From: Aspergillus flavus
Taxonomy: Eukaryota > Ascomycota > Eurotiomycetes > Eurotiales > Aspergillaceae
Direction of reading: 5' to 3'
NCBI RefSeq assembly: GCF_009017415.1
Contig: NC_092405.1
Location: 4,526,001-4,590,000, forward strand
Length of the DNA stretch: 64,000 nt
The translations under genes were made by a program, and so were the position numbers. Within the stretch, counting starts at the first letter, position 1. Each line of letters begins with the position of its first letter. Positions 44,610-56,087 of this stretch are shown here, in pieces. The notes under the pieces are model-generated. The model was not told the origin of the DNA. It made no database searches and was given only the letters and a program-made list of their open reading frames with translations.

Positions 44610-45389
44610 TGCAAGCGAGTGAACTGCACGCAGTGTCCCTTGCCTTGCGCACTGCTCGCAACAATCAGACACCAATTGAACCCCCTACCAAAACATGGCC
44701 CGCACTTGATGCCGAGTGGTTTCGAAGTTCAGCGAATCACCGCGGAGAAATCGATTTAGAACGGGGATCGATTGGTTGGATATAAACTAGGAAACATCGC
44801 CAAGGTGATGCAGGATGCGTTCGGACTTGATCATCCAGACTACGGGTTCCTGCTGGCCAGCACATCTGTCTATGAGGGGACAACTCTCAACCTGAAGCAG
44901 TATATTAAACCGTTCGTGGAGTTGGAACCAGCCTTCATTCTGCGTGGGCCTCTGCGCGGGCCTAATTGCACCGTCGCCGACGTTATAAATGCCGTTGACT
45001 ATGCGATTCCCGCTATCGAAATTATTGATTCCCGTGTAAAGAACTGGGCAATCGACCTCCCAGATACCTTGGCTGATAACGGTTCAACCGGCTCTGTGAT
45101 TCTGGGTGGTACGCCACGGAGGCTGACCGACCTAACCTTGCGCGACACCCGGGGCACATTGCGCTTTAATGATCGGGAGGTTATGTCGGGCAACACCGCG
45201 AACATCCTGGGAAACCCTCTTTCTGCTACGGCGTGGTTGTTTAACCGCCTGGCTGCATATGATATCGAGTTCAAGCCAGGCCAAGTTATTTTCCCTGGCA
45301 GTTGCTTACAGGCTGTCCCGATGGAGGAGGCGGGTCATTGGACATGCACGTTTGAGGGCTGGGGGACCGTCGAATTTGACGTGGTATAA
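44610..45389 (+). pseudogene. 2-keto-4-pentenoate hydratase-like (FAH family), disrupted
   Basis: The N-terminus (MQASELHAVSLALRTARNNQ, then PIEPPTKTWPALDA) is in one frame. The next conserved piece, SGFEVQRITAEKSI*NGDRLV, is in another, so a one-base shift lies near 44712. A TAG at 44757..44759 then interrupts it; Gln is the residue expected there. The remainder, GYKLGNIAKVMQDAFGL to FEGWGTVEFDVV (44772..45389), is uninterrupted and contains LEPAFILRGPL and YAIPAIEIIDSRV, signatures of MhpD-type hydratases that act on aromatic-ring cleavage products. No intron removes both lesions. The downstream 205 codons are still well preserved, suggesting recent loss. Confidence 0.8.
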
Positions 45390-47292
45390 CTTTCATAAAT
45401 GCCTATTTTTTAATAAGAAATGGAGCTGGCCCGCCAGGCTGGGTTTTCGATATATTCAATAGATTACAAAAACATTAGCATTGCTTTTAGTACCAAAGAA
45501 GAAAGCCAATCAACACAGCACGTATTAGCGCGTAGAAAGTAGAACGAATAGCTAAGATATACGCTATGCAAGCTCGTATTCTTGTCCTTTCACATTTTGG
45601 AGTTTCATACCAGATCAATGAGATGGACTTTGCTGTAGAAAAGTGGATATAACAATATTACCCTGAAGATACATGGCTTCTATACTAACACCGATGAGAA
45701 AGCTCACCAGGCTAACATGCCTTGAAGCAGAACAGTAGTACCCCACAGTATCTACTATGGTACCTGAATTATACGCCGTACTCAGCTTTATTTATTCTTA
45801 TGCATAGCTGATCGCGGGAATAACCTTGAGCTTAGAGGCACAAACTTTACAACTGGGACTACCGCAGCAGCTGTGCGCTGGGAAATTGTTAGTGAGTTTA
45901 CTATACTGTCGTTCTGTTGGCCTTTCATGGGAGGCACTTGAGTAGATTTAACGCGAGCATGAATAACACCTAAGGGTCTATCACTTTCGTCGGAAGAATA
46001 ATAGGATTACTCGGGCTTTCAAAGGTACTAAGTAATCATAGTCGTTGTACCGCAGGGGGAGTGTCTATTGGCTGATGCTGAGATTTCTCGGGATCATTAT
46101 TCTCTTGCGGGCCGCAGAGGGTAACAGAAAATGTGAAACCACCCAGATAGTCTCCGAAAATGCCCTTATTACGGGTGGTGAGAAAAGAGTTCTATAAGAC
46201 GAAAGTGCTATTCCCACTAAAAACTGCCGAGCCTTCTCATACAGGAGGCTATTATACTGGCATATTTTTACTTTGTATCTACGGGTATACATAGCGAGAA
46301 CAGCAATGATTTGCATGGACATTCTCCACAATAGAGCTGTACGACCTTCTGAAAATGTTGAGTATAGCATATCTCCTTGAAGGTGTTATAATACAGCAAT
46401 TCTAGGAGTCAGCTGATATTATAACCAAAAACACCAGCATTACCCGGCACGATCCGTAGAAAGTCTTTTAGGCTTGATTTACATAAATTCTGGGTGATCA
46501 CTTAGCGATAGGGTAAAGAGACCCGAGAGGTGTTTAGTTGTCTCCACATAGACGGATTCCAGTACCCTATGGGGCATAGGGGGATAAGTTCTAACACGGT
46601 ACTTTTCCGAGTCTACATCCCACTTACCTGTCCTGGTATGTGGATCCCCGACGGCATCCTCTTGCGTGTATGGTTTTTGACTCCCCGCATCTGACTTTTG
46701 CTCAAGCTCCACGCCAGCTGACGACCCAAGGAACCAATTTTAATGCCATTGGCTCATGAAATGCGATGACGGGGGGGGCAGGAAAAGGGAGGCAAAACAT
46801 GGGGAAAGGGGAAAGCAAAAAAATAAAGGATGGGGGCAGAGGAGGAGGGGCAAGCGATTCCAGAAACAAGCAAATAACAAGCAAAATTAAGGATAACCAT
46901 AAATGGTACCCCGAATGCAGCACCCTAAGTATGGTAACTGTAACCTCATAGCCCATAAGATCTTCAGGCGCTCTTTCTGTGTATAGGAAGAATAACTGCA
47001 ACGCAAACGCTGTGTGGAAAAACGCACTTGTTTGCTTGGGGTTAGGGCTGAAGAGACTTACTCGTCCAAGCCATCCTGATGAGTCTCCACAAGAAGATAC
47101 ACTGGGCGGTTCCAGCCGTTTGGGGCAGCCAATGAGGAAGGAGATGAGACTAGGCTCTAATTATGCGGGGGACATGCGTACGAGGTCAATGCGAACGCGC
47201 CTCCCCTCGCTGTTATCAACTCATATCCGATCCCTGTGGCGATCTCCCACTTCAAACATCACCGCGATAGGCATCTTAGTTCTCGGTTCGCT
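45390..47292. other. Intergenic, 1.9 kb, purine-rich tract
   Basis: No gene is supported. A strongly purine-rich, G-run-containing segment lies at about 46769-46850 on the plus strand. Open frames on the minus strand there reflect low complexity. Confidence 0.45.
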
Positions 47293-49931
47293 ATGGCGAC
47301 GCAGGTCTCAATCGAACCCCGCAAGCTAAGGCGAACAGCAAACGCGTAAATAACTTTTCTCTGCGTCGCCTTGTCTTTAACCTAACTAACGGTACTTGGC
47401 ATATGCAGATGTGTTGCTTGCCGTCAGAGCAAAATTAAGTGCTCTGGCAAAGAACCGTGCGCCAACTGCCAACGGCGTGCTATCAAATGCCGATTTGTGG
47501 AAGGAAGCAACAAGATCACAGTGACGGAAAGGTTCGTCGATAAAAACTTTCAAACTTATCTTGCGCATCAGCAAAATAACCACGCTCACTTGGTCCCAGT
47601 TATCTACAGCGACTGCGACGCCAGGCGAAAGAACAACAGAGCCCAACCGCGACCAAACGTTCTTCTGACACAGCTTTTGGGCCGGTACTCGACGCCGAAA
47701 ATGTGCCTGAAGGTGGGCTTTGCTAATAACCTTTGCGTTCACTTTCTGGGGCTAAAGGGGCATAGAGCCGGTGTTCCCTCAACAGGAGGAACCACCTTTA
47801 CCCCCGAAGACGATTGACCATGCGCGCAGCATTTGGACCAGCCCGTTTACTTTACCCTCTAGAACCATCAAGAATACGTATAAGAACAAACGGAACTGGA
47901 GTAGGTCTCCGAATTCCCGTCATGAATATGTCAGCAAAGAGGTATAGCCACTAATGAGCGTACGTACAGTTTGGCTAGCCCCTACATCAATGTGGTCGTT
48001 CACCGCGCGGCTTAGTGTGATGTTGACTGAGAAACTACAACTGGAATCTCCTTATATGACCCCAAGCCAGCTTGACAAAGATATATACCCGCTACAGTGG
48101 AAGCAGGCGATCGCCGAGGGCCCTCCTGATATCAGTGGCTTGCCCTCAATCGATCACGCACTTTATCTATTTAACACAGTTAAGTTTCACCTTGGAGTGA
48201 AATATCGCTTCTTTGATGAAGATACTTTCGTAGCACATATACACGAGTTCTATCACGGAAATGCCGCCGAGAAGGCAAATGAATCTCGCCTTTGGTTCGT
48301 CCAGTTCTTACTTGTTCTGGCATTTGGAAATGCCTTTCTCCTGCAATCCAGGAATGTAAAAGACCCGCCCGGCTCTAAGTTCTTTGTACGAGCGATGGCG
48401 CTAATGCCAGACCACGCATCTCTCTGGAAGGACAGTTTGTTGGCAAGTGAGACATTGGCGTTAGCTGGACTCTACTTATATTCTATTGATCATCGAGAAT
48501 CAGCGCACGTATATGTGAGTAATGCCCTCCAGTACAATCTAACGGCCCTCCTCCAACTGTGCGTTATTGACCATCGATTTCTGCACAGGTCGGCCAAGCG
48601 ATACGAATAGCTCAATTAGAAGGCTTGCATACCGAACTTCCCGAAGAAGAACTGGGCATATCGACGGTCACTCGGTGTCGCAACCTCTGGTGGACCTTAT
48701 ATATCATGGATCGCCATCTCTCCTCATCACTAGGGCTACCGATGACGACGCAGGATAGTGACATTACTACTCTGATTGACCCACCCAGCACATGTTCGGA
48801 ACGAGATGTTACTCTAAGTCTGCAGGTCAGGCTATCACATCTGTTATCTTCTATATTGACCTGTAGGTCCACCTAGACTTTCATGAAATTTATTCAGGCA
48901 GTGCGCTAATTGCATCGTGTTGTAGCCATTTACAAGAACGAGAAAACACAACTGGGGACCTTCTTGGAGACGACCAGATCTATCTTGCACACAATGGCTG
49001 GTCACGCGCAAGAAATCGAAAGCATCATTCACATGAAGGTTCCGAGTTCGGTAGATACAATGCCCAAAGGGACACGGCATATCACCTTGCTCTACCATCA
49101 GGTCAGTCCATAAGATCCAAGCCATTTTATTGCCTATTATTCGCTTCTCGTACAACCTTCTTGGCTGACTAGACTATCCTGCAAAGTGTGTTATCGTTGC
49201 AACACGACCTCTCCTCCTTTCTGTTCTCAAAGAAAGACTAGACAAACTGGACCAGGGAGAGGAAGACTGGCAAAACTTTTTGGCTCCTACAAAGACTCTA
49301 ATTTCAACGGGAATCAAATCAGCTGCCAAAACGCTCCAAATTCTTACGGATGAAGACAGTCTCCTCGGTACAATTCCTCTCCTCGCTTTCACCTATGGTG
49401 GATTAAACTAACCATAATATAGAGGTATTCCTTCCATTCGATCTGGAATTCACCTATGCAGCCGCTATCCATCTCGCAATGGCAAGCACACTTTTTCCGC
49501 ACGCTGCTGAAGGCCAAACATACAGTGAGGAGGTACATGCCATTCTTGATGAGATGATATACAAGGGCAACAAGTTGGCCGCCGTTCGGAAACGCGAGCT
49601 CGCACATCTAGAATCACTGTTTAAAGAACTAGCGACACAGATCGAGCGACGTGGACTGCAGACTTTAACATTATCCAGTTCGCCAGAGACCGAGCAACCC
49701 AGGCCCTATGACGGGGAATACCAAGGAGGCGCATCAACGGTACAGTCTGAGCCAATCGACCTGTCTCTGGTTGGAGACCCGAGCGCCTCGCCTGATGTTC
49801 TTCATCACCCAGCCAGTGACATAGAGTTCCTTGACAATATTGGGATATCGTCATATGAGTTCTTCACAATCGTCAACCAGATTGGCAACACGGACAACTA
49901 TAGTCTACTGGATCCGGCGCAAGCTTGGTGA
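47293..49931 (+). CDS. Zn2Cys6 transcription factor, nine exons
   Basis: Exons 47293..47345, 47409..47531, 47600..47712, 47766..47900, 47970..48514, 48589..48862, 48926..49101, 49187..49367 and 49423..49931 join to 702 aa. The zinc cluster (CVACRQSKIKCSGKEPCANC, then QRRAIKC) is completed only by splicing after TANA. A basic linker SYLQRLRRQAKEQQ follows. The fungal_trans region starts near residue 160 (IWLAPTSMWSFTARL, GLPSIDHALYLFNTVKFHLG, RLWFVQFLLVLAFG) and continues VTRCRNLWWTLYIMDRH and HLSSSLGLPM. Several exon joins were chosen because they restore these conserved blocks. One donor is GTTCGT. The target is unknown; it sits between a broken hydratase and a broken kinase, so no pathway can be assigned. 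Confidence 0.86.
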
Positions 49932-50425
49932 CTTAGTGACAATGGAAGCCTATACCCAGCAAGGCGTGGGTTAAGAACAGGATCGACATACCACACTACT
50001 GTCGAATTGCCGCCGTTTGATGCCATTTAAGTTGCATTCATTGATCTTTAAACCCCAAATTATAGGAGAATTCTCGGAAATATGGGTTCCGCTTCCGATA
50101 ACGATGAAGTTAATGGACTTTAGATCATAAATAAAGGTTATCGTGAACGTCTACGTGTTCCAGGCGCCATAATCCATAAAAACTGTTAAATCGGCAACCT
50201 AAGATCCCTCCCTTCCTACACCCTTTTCTACCGGCCTCCAGCTTATCCAAGTTCCTCTTCCGGGAATAGGCCCTCGCCTACTTAGGGCTCTGTCTACTTC
50301 CATCCGCTCCAGGCTATGATGCACCATTAAAGTCGCGTTGGTCAGACACAATTAAATTGATCCAAAGCAACTCTGTCCCAATACCATGCCATTAAAATAT
50401 ACGTCTAGCTAACTAGTCTATGGCT
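49932..50425. other. Intergenic, convergent 3' ends
   Basis: No gene recognised. Confidence 0.45.
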
Positions 50426-51312
50426 TTAAACCGCCGGACCGCCCCCGATAAGCTCACGCTTGTTTCGGGATCTATTCGCATTAAACCATACAGAGTAGTT
50501 TTCCCTTATTTGAGATGCGAGCTCAGATAGAAGCTTCCCATAAGTCCCAGCATCATTCAGCCGACGCGCTTTAAATGGAAGTTCAAGGGTCGAAGTCTCT
50601 TCCCGAATTTCAGGGGCGCGCCACGCATGAGTAATCCCTCCAATGCCGCTAAAATCGATCAATATGGAGTTCACTCTGCATCACGCACAATATTCGACAC
50701 CTTTATATCCATATGGGTCCACCCTGCTTCATGGAAATGGCTCAAGGCAGAGCCAATTTGGATAGGCCATTGTCTCCAAGGATACATCCCAGTACGATGC
50801 TCAGCAAAAGCTTGTTGCAGAGAGCCACCACTATGCACTTCGAGTAAGATACCAATCACAACCGGTGGAACATTACGAGTTTTAAAAGTCTTGTAAGGAT
50901 TATCAGATGCCGCAGCACCAGCGGTATGGACAATATTCGGCACATTGTAAAAGCATGCGAGGCTTTCTAGCTCTTTACGTATGACATCCGTGTCACGGGG
51001 CCAGTAGAGAGGCCGGTTCACCACTTTCAGTATGTAAAGTCTCTGGTTGTGGGAGATGTGGAATATCCCATCCTCCGTTATTTCCGAGGCATCGATTTGG
51101 TGAAAAGGAAGTTCGTTGCATAAGGGATGGATGACTCTTTCTGGGTTTTCGCGGATGCAGTACCTCAAATTACCAGCAAGGTTCGCGTTTCTGTTGCTAG
51201 CACCCTCGGCGCTGTTATTCATATCTAAAGTCCCCGATATCCCTGGTACTTGTTCCAGTAGTATTTCTGTCACGGTGTTGTCCAGAAGGGGGAGTGACTT
51301 GAAGTTTATCAT
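50426..51312 (-). pseudogene. Protein-kinase-like gene with a one-base frameshift
   Basis: First segment from ATG 51312: the beta-strand Lys region (LYILKVVNRPLYW), an aC-helix-like KELESLACFY, hinge PPVVIGILLEVHSGGSL and catalytic loop WTHMDIKVSNIV (HxD-x-K-x2-N). It stops at TGA just after VRDAE (about 50672). The next frame carries on without a gap as NSILIDFSGIGGITHAWRAP, the DFG-equivalent (IDFSG) and APE-like region (RAPEI), to a stop at 50426. Losing one base between VRDAE and NSIL explains the break. Without the second segment the enzyme would lack the metal-binding Asp. The intact form would be about 295 aa with a short C-lobe. No intron fits. Confidence 0.7.
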
Positions 51313-52470
51313 TCCACAAAGTCCTGAAATTCTCTGCGTCTTTCGCGCTTTGGAATCTTTTGTTAGCTTTTGGTACCATTGACGTTAGTATCAGAAACTG
51401 AACCTATGAGTGTCACATTGATCCACCATCCCTTATGATCATCATGGTAGATCAATGTTTGCGAGCGACTGCTAGGTTCAGGCTTTTTTTCGGCAAGAGA
51501 ATTCTCATCTTCCATATATGACTCAACTCAAGTGAATGTGTAGAGCCGATGAGAGCTGTACGTGGATCTTGCATTTTACTTCTCTTAGATATACATAGCT
51601 AGCATACAAAGTCAAGGATATAGAGGCGCTTCAGGTATGAAAGGGATGAGTAGTGGTGCCGCTTCAATGGGATAAAATGGCTGGGGGATTACGTAAGTTA
51701 ACCGTTCAGCCACGCCGGCCTTGGCAACGTGTACAAATGCTGTCGGCCTTCGTCCGTTCTGGCGATCAGCTTCAGCTCAAACGATAACTATAATACCAAT
51801 TTTTGACAATTAGGGATCTAGATATACTTAGTCACATTATCTAGGTAGGTACAAGAAATCGTGGTTGTCTACATCAGAGGGGCTTGGGTCAACATTTGTT
51901 TTTATAAACAGTATGAGAAAGATATATACTTTCTACAACCTAAAGAACTGAGGAACAATCATCGATAACGACTTGAATCTAGAGAACGAAACAGAACATC
52001 AAACTTGACAACGAAAGAGTGAACCACAAGTATACTCTACTGAACAGTGCATTTTATACTTAAACTGAGGGCAGAGAGCCTAATTTCGCCATTTCAAGAT
52101 GAAATTTCTCATCTTGCCAGTGATACGAGGGTTACATCGCCTCAGCTGACACATTTACCGCATCGGGTGTAGTGCTCTGTTTATCTCGCGTCGACACTTA
52201 TTAACTGACGAACTAGCAGCAATAATAACTCCGAGTATGATCGACCCCTGTCGTCAAATCATGTGCTGTGGGAGCACTGAAAAGACTTAATACTGCCCAA
52301 CTACCCCGGCGGGCCGGCGGTTGATTCTAATTCTACTCTCCAACGCGTAGCCTGCTCAATCTACCGGTCTCCTCTTCTCTCCCCCTACATACCCTTTCGT
52401 GAACCTTTCCCGCTCCCAGAATTAGGCGAGAATTGTCATTGCTCGGCCAAGTTATTCACTATCTAAACAA
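51313..52470. other. Intergenic, 1.2 kb
   Basis: Divergent promoter between the kinase remnant and the peptide transporter gene. No gene or repeat recognised. Confidence 0.45.
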
Positions 52471-54609
52471 ATGTCGGGCCCCATGTCCGTTGTGAACGGC
52501 TCTGCGGTAGTTTCCGCAGAGTCAGACTCCCAATCACGGTTGGTGATGGCTCCTCCTGCACGTGATGCGGGCGATGATACTGACCCTGGTGCCTTGATTT
52601 CTTCGTCGTATATAGATAAGAATCCAGAAGAGCTTCCTGAGAAAGATGCCCCCGCCGTTGTGGATGCCATTCGCTCCCTAGCCGACTCGGATGATGACAG
52701 TCGCGTGGCAACCGAAGATGAAGTCTGCGATCTTCTCCATGTTGTGGACAAGATCCCTGTCCGACTGTGGGTGGCATGCATCGCGGGTATCTTGGAAGGC
52801 TTTGTATGGTATGGGGCGACGGCCCCTCTGCGTGCGTTAAAATCGTCTCCCCGCACCTTTTATGATTAGGGACCGTAGCTAACCATCTCCTTAGAGAACT
52901 ACCTGCAAAATGCCCCCGGCGGCGAGGTACCCGGCGCTTTGGGCCTCGGCCAGGCAGCTGCATCTAATATTGTGAACGCACTGATCATTGGGTCCTATAT
53001 TATGCCAGTTCCAGCGGCTGTGCTCGCTGATAGTTTCTTGGGCCGATACAAGACCATGCTCTACTCTGCCATGTACCGTGCTTTTCTATTTTTATCCCTT
53101 CACCCCCACGCCCTTTATGGTGCTAGTTCTGTGTAGAGGCTAACAGGTTAACAGCATTGAGGCCATCGGGGCAACAATTTTATTTGCGACGTCATTGCCC
53201 GTCGCTATTCATGGGGGAGCTGCTCTTGCAGGCGTGATTGCTGCCTGTGTGTTACTGGCTGTTGGATCAGGGGCATTCAAAACCACGGTGGTCCCGTTTA
53301 TCGGTGGGCGAAAGTCTCTGCGCCCGAAGAATGTTACGCTGATCTTTTCTAGCCGACCAATATGATGAAACCGAGTTTCGAATCCAGACCAGGAACAAAG
53401 GAGAGAAGGTTGTCACCAGTCGTGAGCTAACCATTACGTATATCTACAATGTGTTCTACTGGTCTGTAGAATATCTCCCCTCCTTGTAACCAAAACGTCT
53501 GACGGTGAATATAGGGCTATTAACGTGGTGGGTTTCGTGGCCGATGCTACGCCGCTGTTGGAAAGATATGTTGGGTTCTGGCTCGCCTACTTGATACCGT
53601 GCTGTCTCATGTGGTTGGCCCTTATTCCAGTCCTTCTTGCCGCAATTACTTTGGTCAGTTCATTCATTCTATAACCCGTTTGGGAGTGACCGACTAACGA
53701 CTGGAGGTTTCAGTTCGAGTATCACCGACCAGCAACATCATGCCACAGGTTGTGGCTGCCCTGCGCTGTGGAATTTCCGGGGGCTTTTGAATGGATGCTG
53801 CCAAGCCACACGCCCAACTTCAACACGGTCGCGTAGTTCCTTGGACGGATTCTTTTGTTGAGGATATCAAACGAAGTCTTCTAACATGTCAAGTATTGTG
53901 CGTGAAGGCCCCCAGACTGTCCCCAAGTTACATCTACCAGGTCTAACATGAAGATACCAGGCTGCTATTCCCCATCCACTGGCTATGCTATAACCAGACC
54001 TTCAACAATTTGATTTCCCAAGCTGGGCAGATGGTCACCTACGGTATTCCCAACGATATGATGAAAATCGCCGGGGCCATCTCCGGGATTATTGTGGCAC
54101 CAATAATCCAAAAGGGATTGTACACTTGCCTAACAAGGCGAAAGGTGGCATTCGGACCGATTGCACGCATGACAGTCGGATTCATCGTCCTGACCCTCTC
54201 CATGGTCTATACCACCGTGGTTCAAAAGCTCATTTATCAGACAGGACCCTGTTACGAGGCACCGCTCGCGTGCCCGGGCTCGCACGACAGCACGGTGCCC
54301 AACCAGATATCTGTCTCTCTCCAGATCCCTATCTATTTTGGAGGTGCCCTGGCGGAAGTGTTTTGTCTTACCACGGGAACCGAGTATGCCTATAACCACG
54401 CCCCTAAGAGTATGAAGACCCTGGTGCAGGCGATCTGGCTGGCGATGGCTGGCATCGGGACGTGCCTCGCCCTGGCGTTTACCCCGTTGACCAAAGATCC
54501 ACATCTGGTTACCATGTATGCTATTTTGGCGGGGCTTCTGGGTGGTGCGACCGTCTTGTTGTGGGTGCTGTTCCGCCATTTGGACAAATCCAAGGATGTC
54601 GCCGGGTGA
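52471..54609 (+). pseudogene. POT/PTR2-type peptide transporter with one in-frame TGA
   Basis: Seven exons (52471..52831, 52895..53072, 53155..53303, 53353..53461, 53515..53653, 53707..53897, 53961..54609) join to 592 codons in one frame, the size of fungal PTR2 proton-coupled peptide transporters. Conserved pieces include WYGATAPLQNYLQNAPGG, LADSFLGRYKTMLYSA, GSGAFKTTVVPFIADQYDE, TYIYNVFYWAINVVGFV, NQTFNNLISQAGQM, GIPNDMM and GTEYAYNHAPKSMK. The only interruption is TGA at 53788..53790 (codon 340) in GISGGF*MDAAKP, a conserved loop. No intron removes it without deleting the motif. This is very recent inactivation, a sequencing error, or less likely stop readthrough. Confidence 0.85.
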
Positions 54610-55123
54610 GAAACTGCGGCAACCTCTGGATAGGATAAGGCAATAGCTGCTTATTGGGTTTAGCCGTGGAGAATATGGAGATGTCGGTCTAGGTGTAAAT
54701 CAGGGTGGTGATGGGTGCTTGGAAGTTGTCATGATCGGTTCTACTACTGCATGAGGATAAATCGCAGATAGTATTGATATGAGTACTATGAATAAATACT
54801 CGAATCCTGCTCTGCATCTTGACATCGCGCCCTAGTGAAGAGAACATCAAGTATTGAGATCAAAGGCTGTGACATAACAAGGGGCGTCATGAGTTTAGAT
54901 AAACACAAAGTTACTTCCGGGACCATGGTACAAGTATATGACCTGTTGGACGAAGGCCTCTATATGAGATACCTTGGAATTGACTTGCAAATTCCGTATC
55001 ATCTATTTGTAAGAGCCACTCAGGCCTGAACCTCTGCCATGGCCCTTGATGTATTCGGTATCATTGAGTTTGCTTTCTAGCCTTGTGCCACACTGCGAGT
55101 ACAAAAGCCTGTAGCTGAAAAAT
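54610..55123. other. Intergenic, convergent 3' ends
   Basis: No gene recognised. Confidence 0.45.
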
Positions 55124-56087
55124 CTATACAGCCTGAGACGCAATGTCCTGAATCAGCTGCTTCACTTCCTCGTCATCCAGAGCCTTCACACCAAGCAGCT
55201 CGTTGTCGTCCTTTCTCCACGGAAAGCCGTAATCAGGCCGTGAATTACCATAACGGATGAGGTCGCCAATAACCTGGAAAGAAACGTGTCCAGTTCTAAA
55301 GTCGTCTAATGCCTTTGCAAAAACCTTCTCCATGTCAACACTGGTTATTTTCCAGCCGTCCTTGCCTAGAGCTTCTTGCGCTATGTCTGCGACCTCTCTC
55401 TGACTTTTCTGGATACTGTAGATATAAAGCGCCTTGTTCTCTGTCTCACGCGGGTTAAGCAGAGCGGCGGCGGTCGCTTTGCCCACAGAGTCCAGCGTAG
55501 TCCATGCAATAACCACCTCGCCGTCGTTCAACAAAGCGATAGTCCTCTTGTTCAAGTCGATGTTCATAAATCCGGTTTTTATGTTCCAGTCAAGGAAGGC
55601 ACCGTTTGAAATTGTCGTATACGTAATCTTGCCCCGTTCAGCCAGCTGGCGAATATGTTCAAATGCTCTACACTTCCCAGTGAAGACTGGAATAGAACAT
55701 CTGTTCTTGTTGGTAGGATCAAAACTGAATTCAGACGGAATGAAACGATAGACACCGGTAGCGGCAGCAGCATCCATAAGGTGGATATGGGAATCACCGT
55801 CTATGCTGACAGTGCAATCTATGACCGCATCCTGTCCCTTGACAGCCTCGGATAGAGAGTCTATCGAGTCGTAGTTGACCACCCTCGTCTCCACTCCTTT
55901 TGGAAAAGGATGTCCTTCCTTTCGAGTCAGCACCGTGACTTTGAATCTTGCCACGCCGAGTAGAGCTTGTAACACTTTGCTCCCGACATTGCCAGTAGCC
56001 TGTGCTCTGGTCAGCAATCATTCCCTTGTCAAGGTAGGCTCTGGTAGAACTCACACCAGCCACTGCGACGTTCTTGATCTGATACAT
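55124..56087 (-). CDS. NmrA-like/isoflavone-reductase-like NAD(P)-binding protein
   Basis: Two exons (56087..56055 and 55999..55124) give 302 aa. A tiny 11-codon first exon completes the Rossmann motif: NVAVAG | ATGNVGSKVLQALL, giving GATGNVG. The strand order continues VTVLTRKEG, AVKGQDAVIDCT, YRFIPSEFSFDP and GAFLDWNIKTGF, characteristic of NmrA and phenylcoumaran-benzylic-ether/isoflavone reductases. No signal peptide. It could be an NAD(P)H-dependent reductase or a redox-sensing regulator; these cannot be told apart by sequence. It is convergent with the peptide transporter gene. Intact. Confidence 0.9.

Noticed and set aside
44717..44759. A 43-bp intron that would remove the TAG in the hydratase gene
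   Set aside because: It is too short, does not restore the frame and would delete a conserved block.
46766..47001. Overlapping frames in the purine-rich stretch
   Set aside because: They come from low-complexity DNA and have no protein features.
53654..53713. A frameshift in the peptide transporter near 53714
   Set aside because: Using acceptor GGAG at 53706 instead of CAG at 53713 keeps the frame (LVSVRVSPTSNIMPQ), so only the TGA remains as a lesion.
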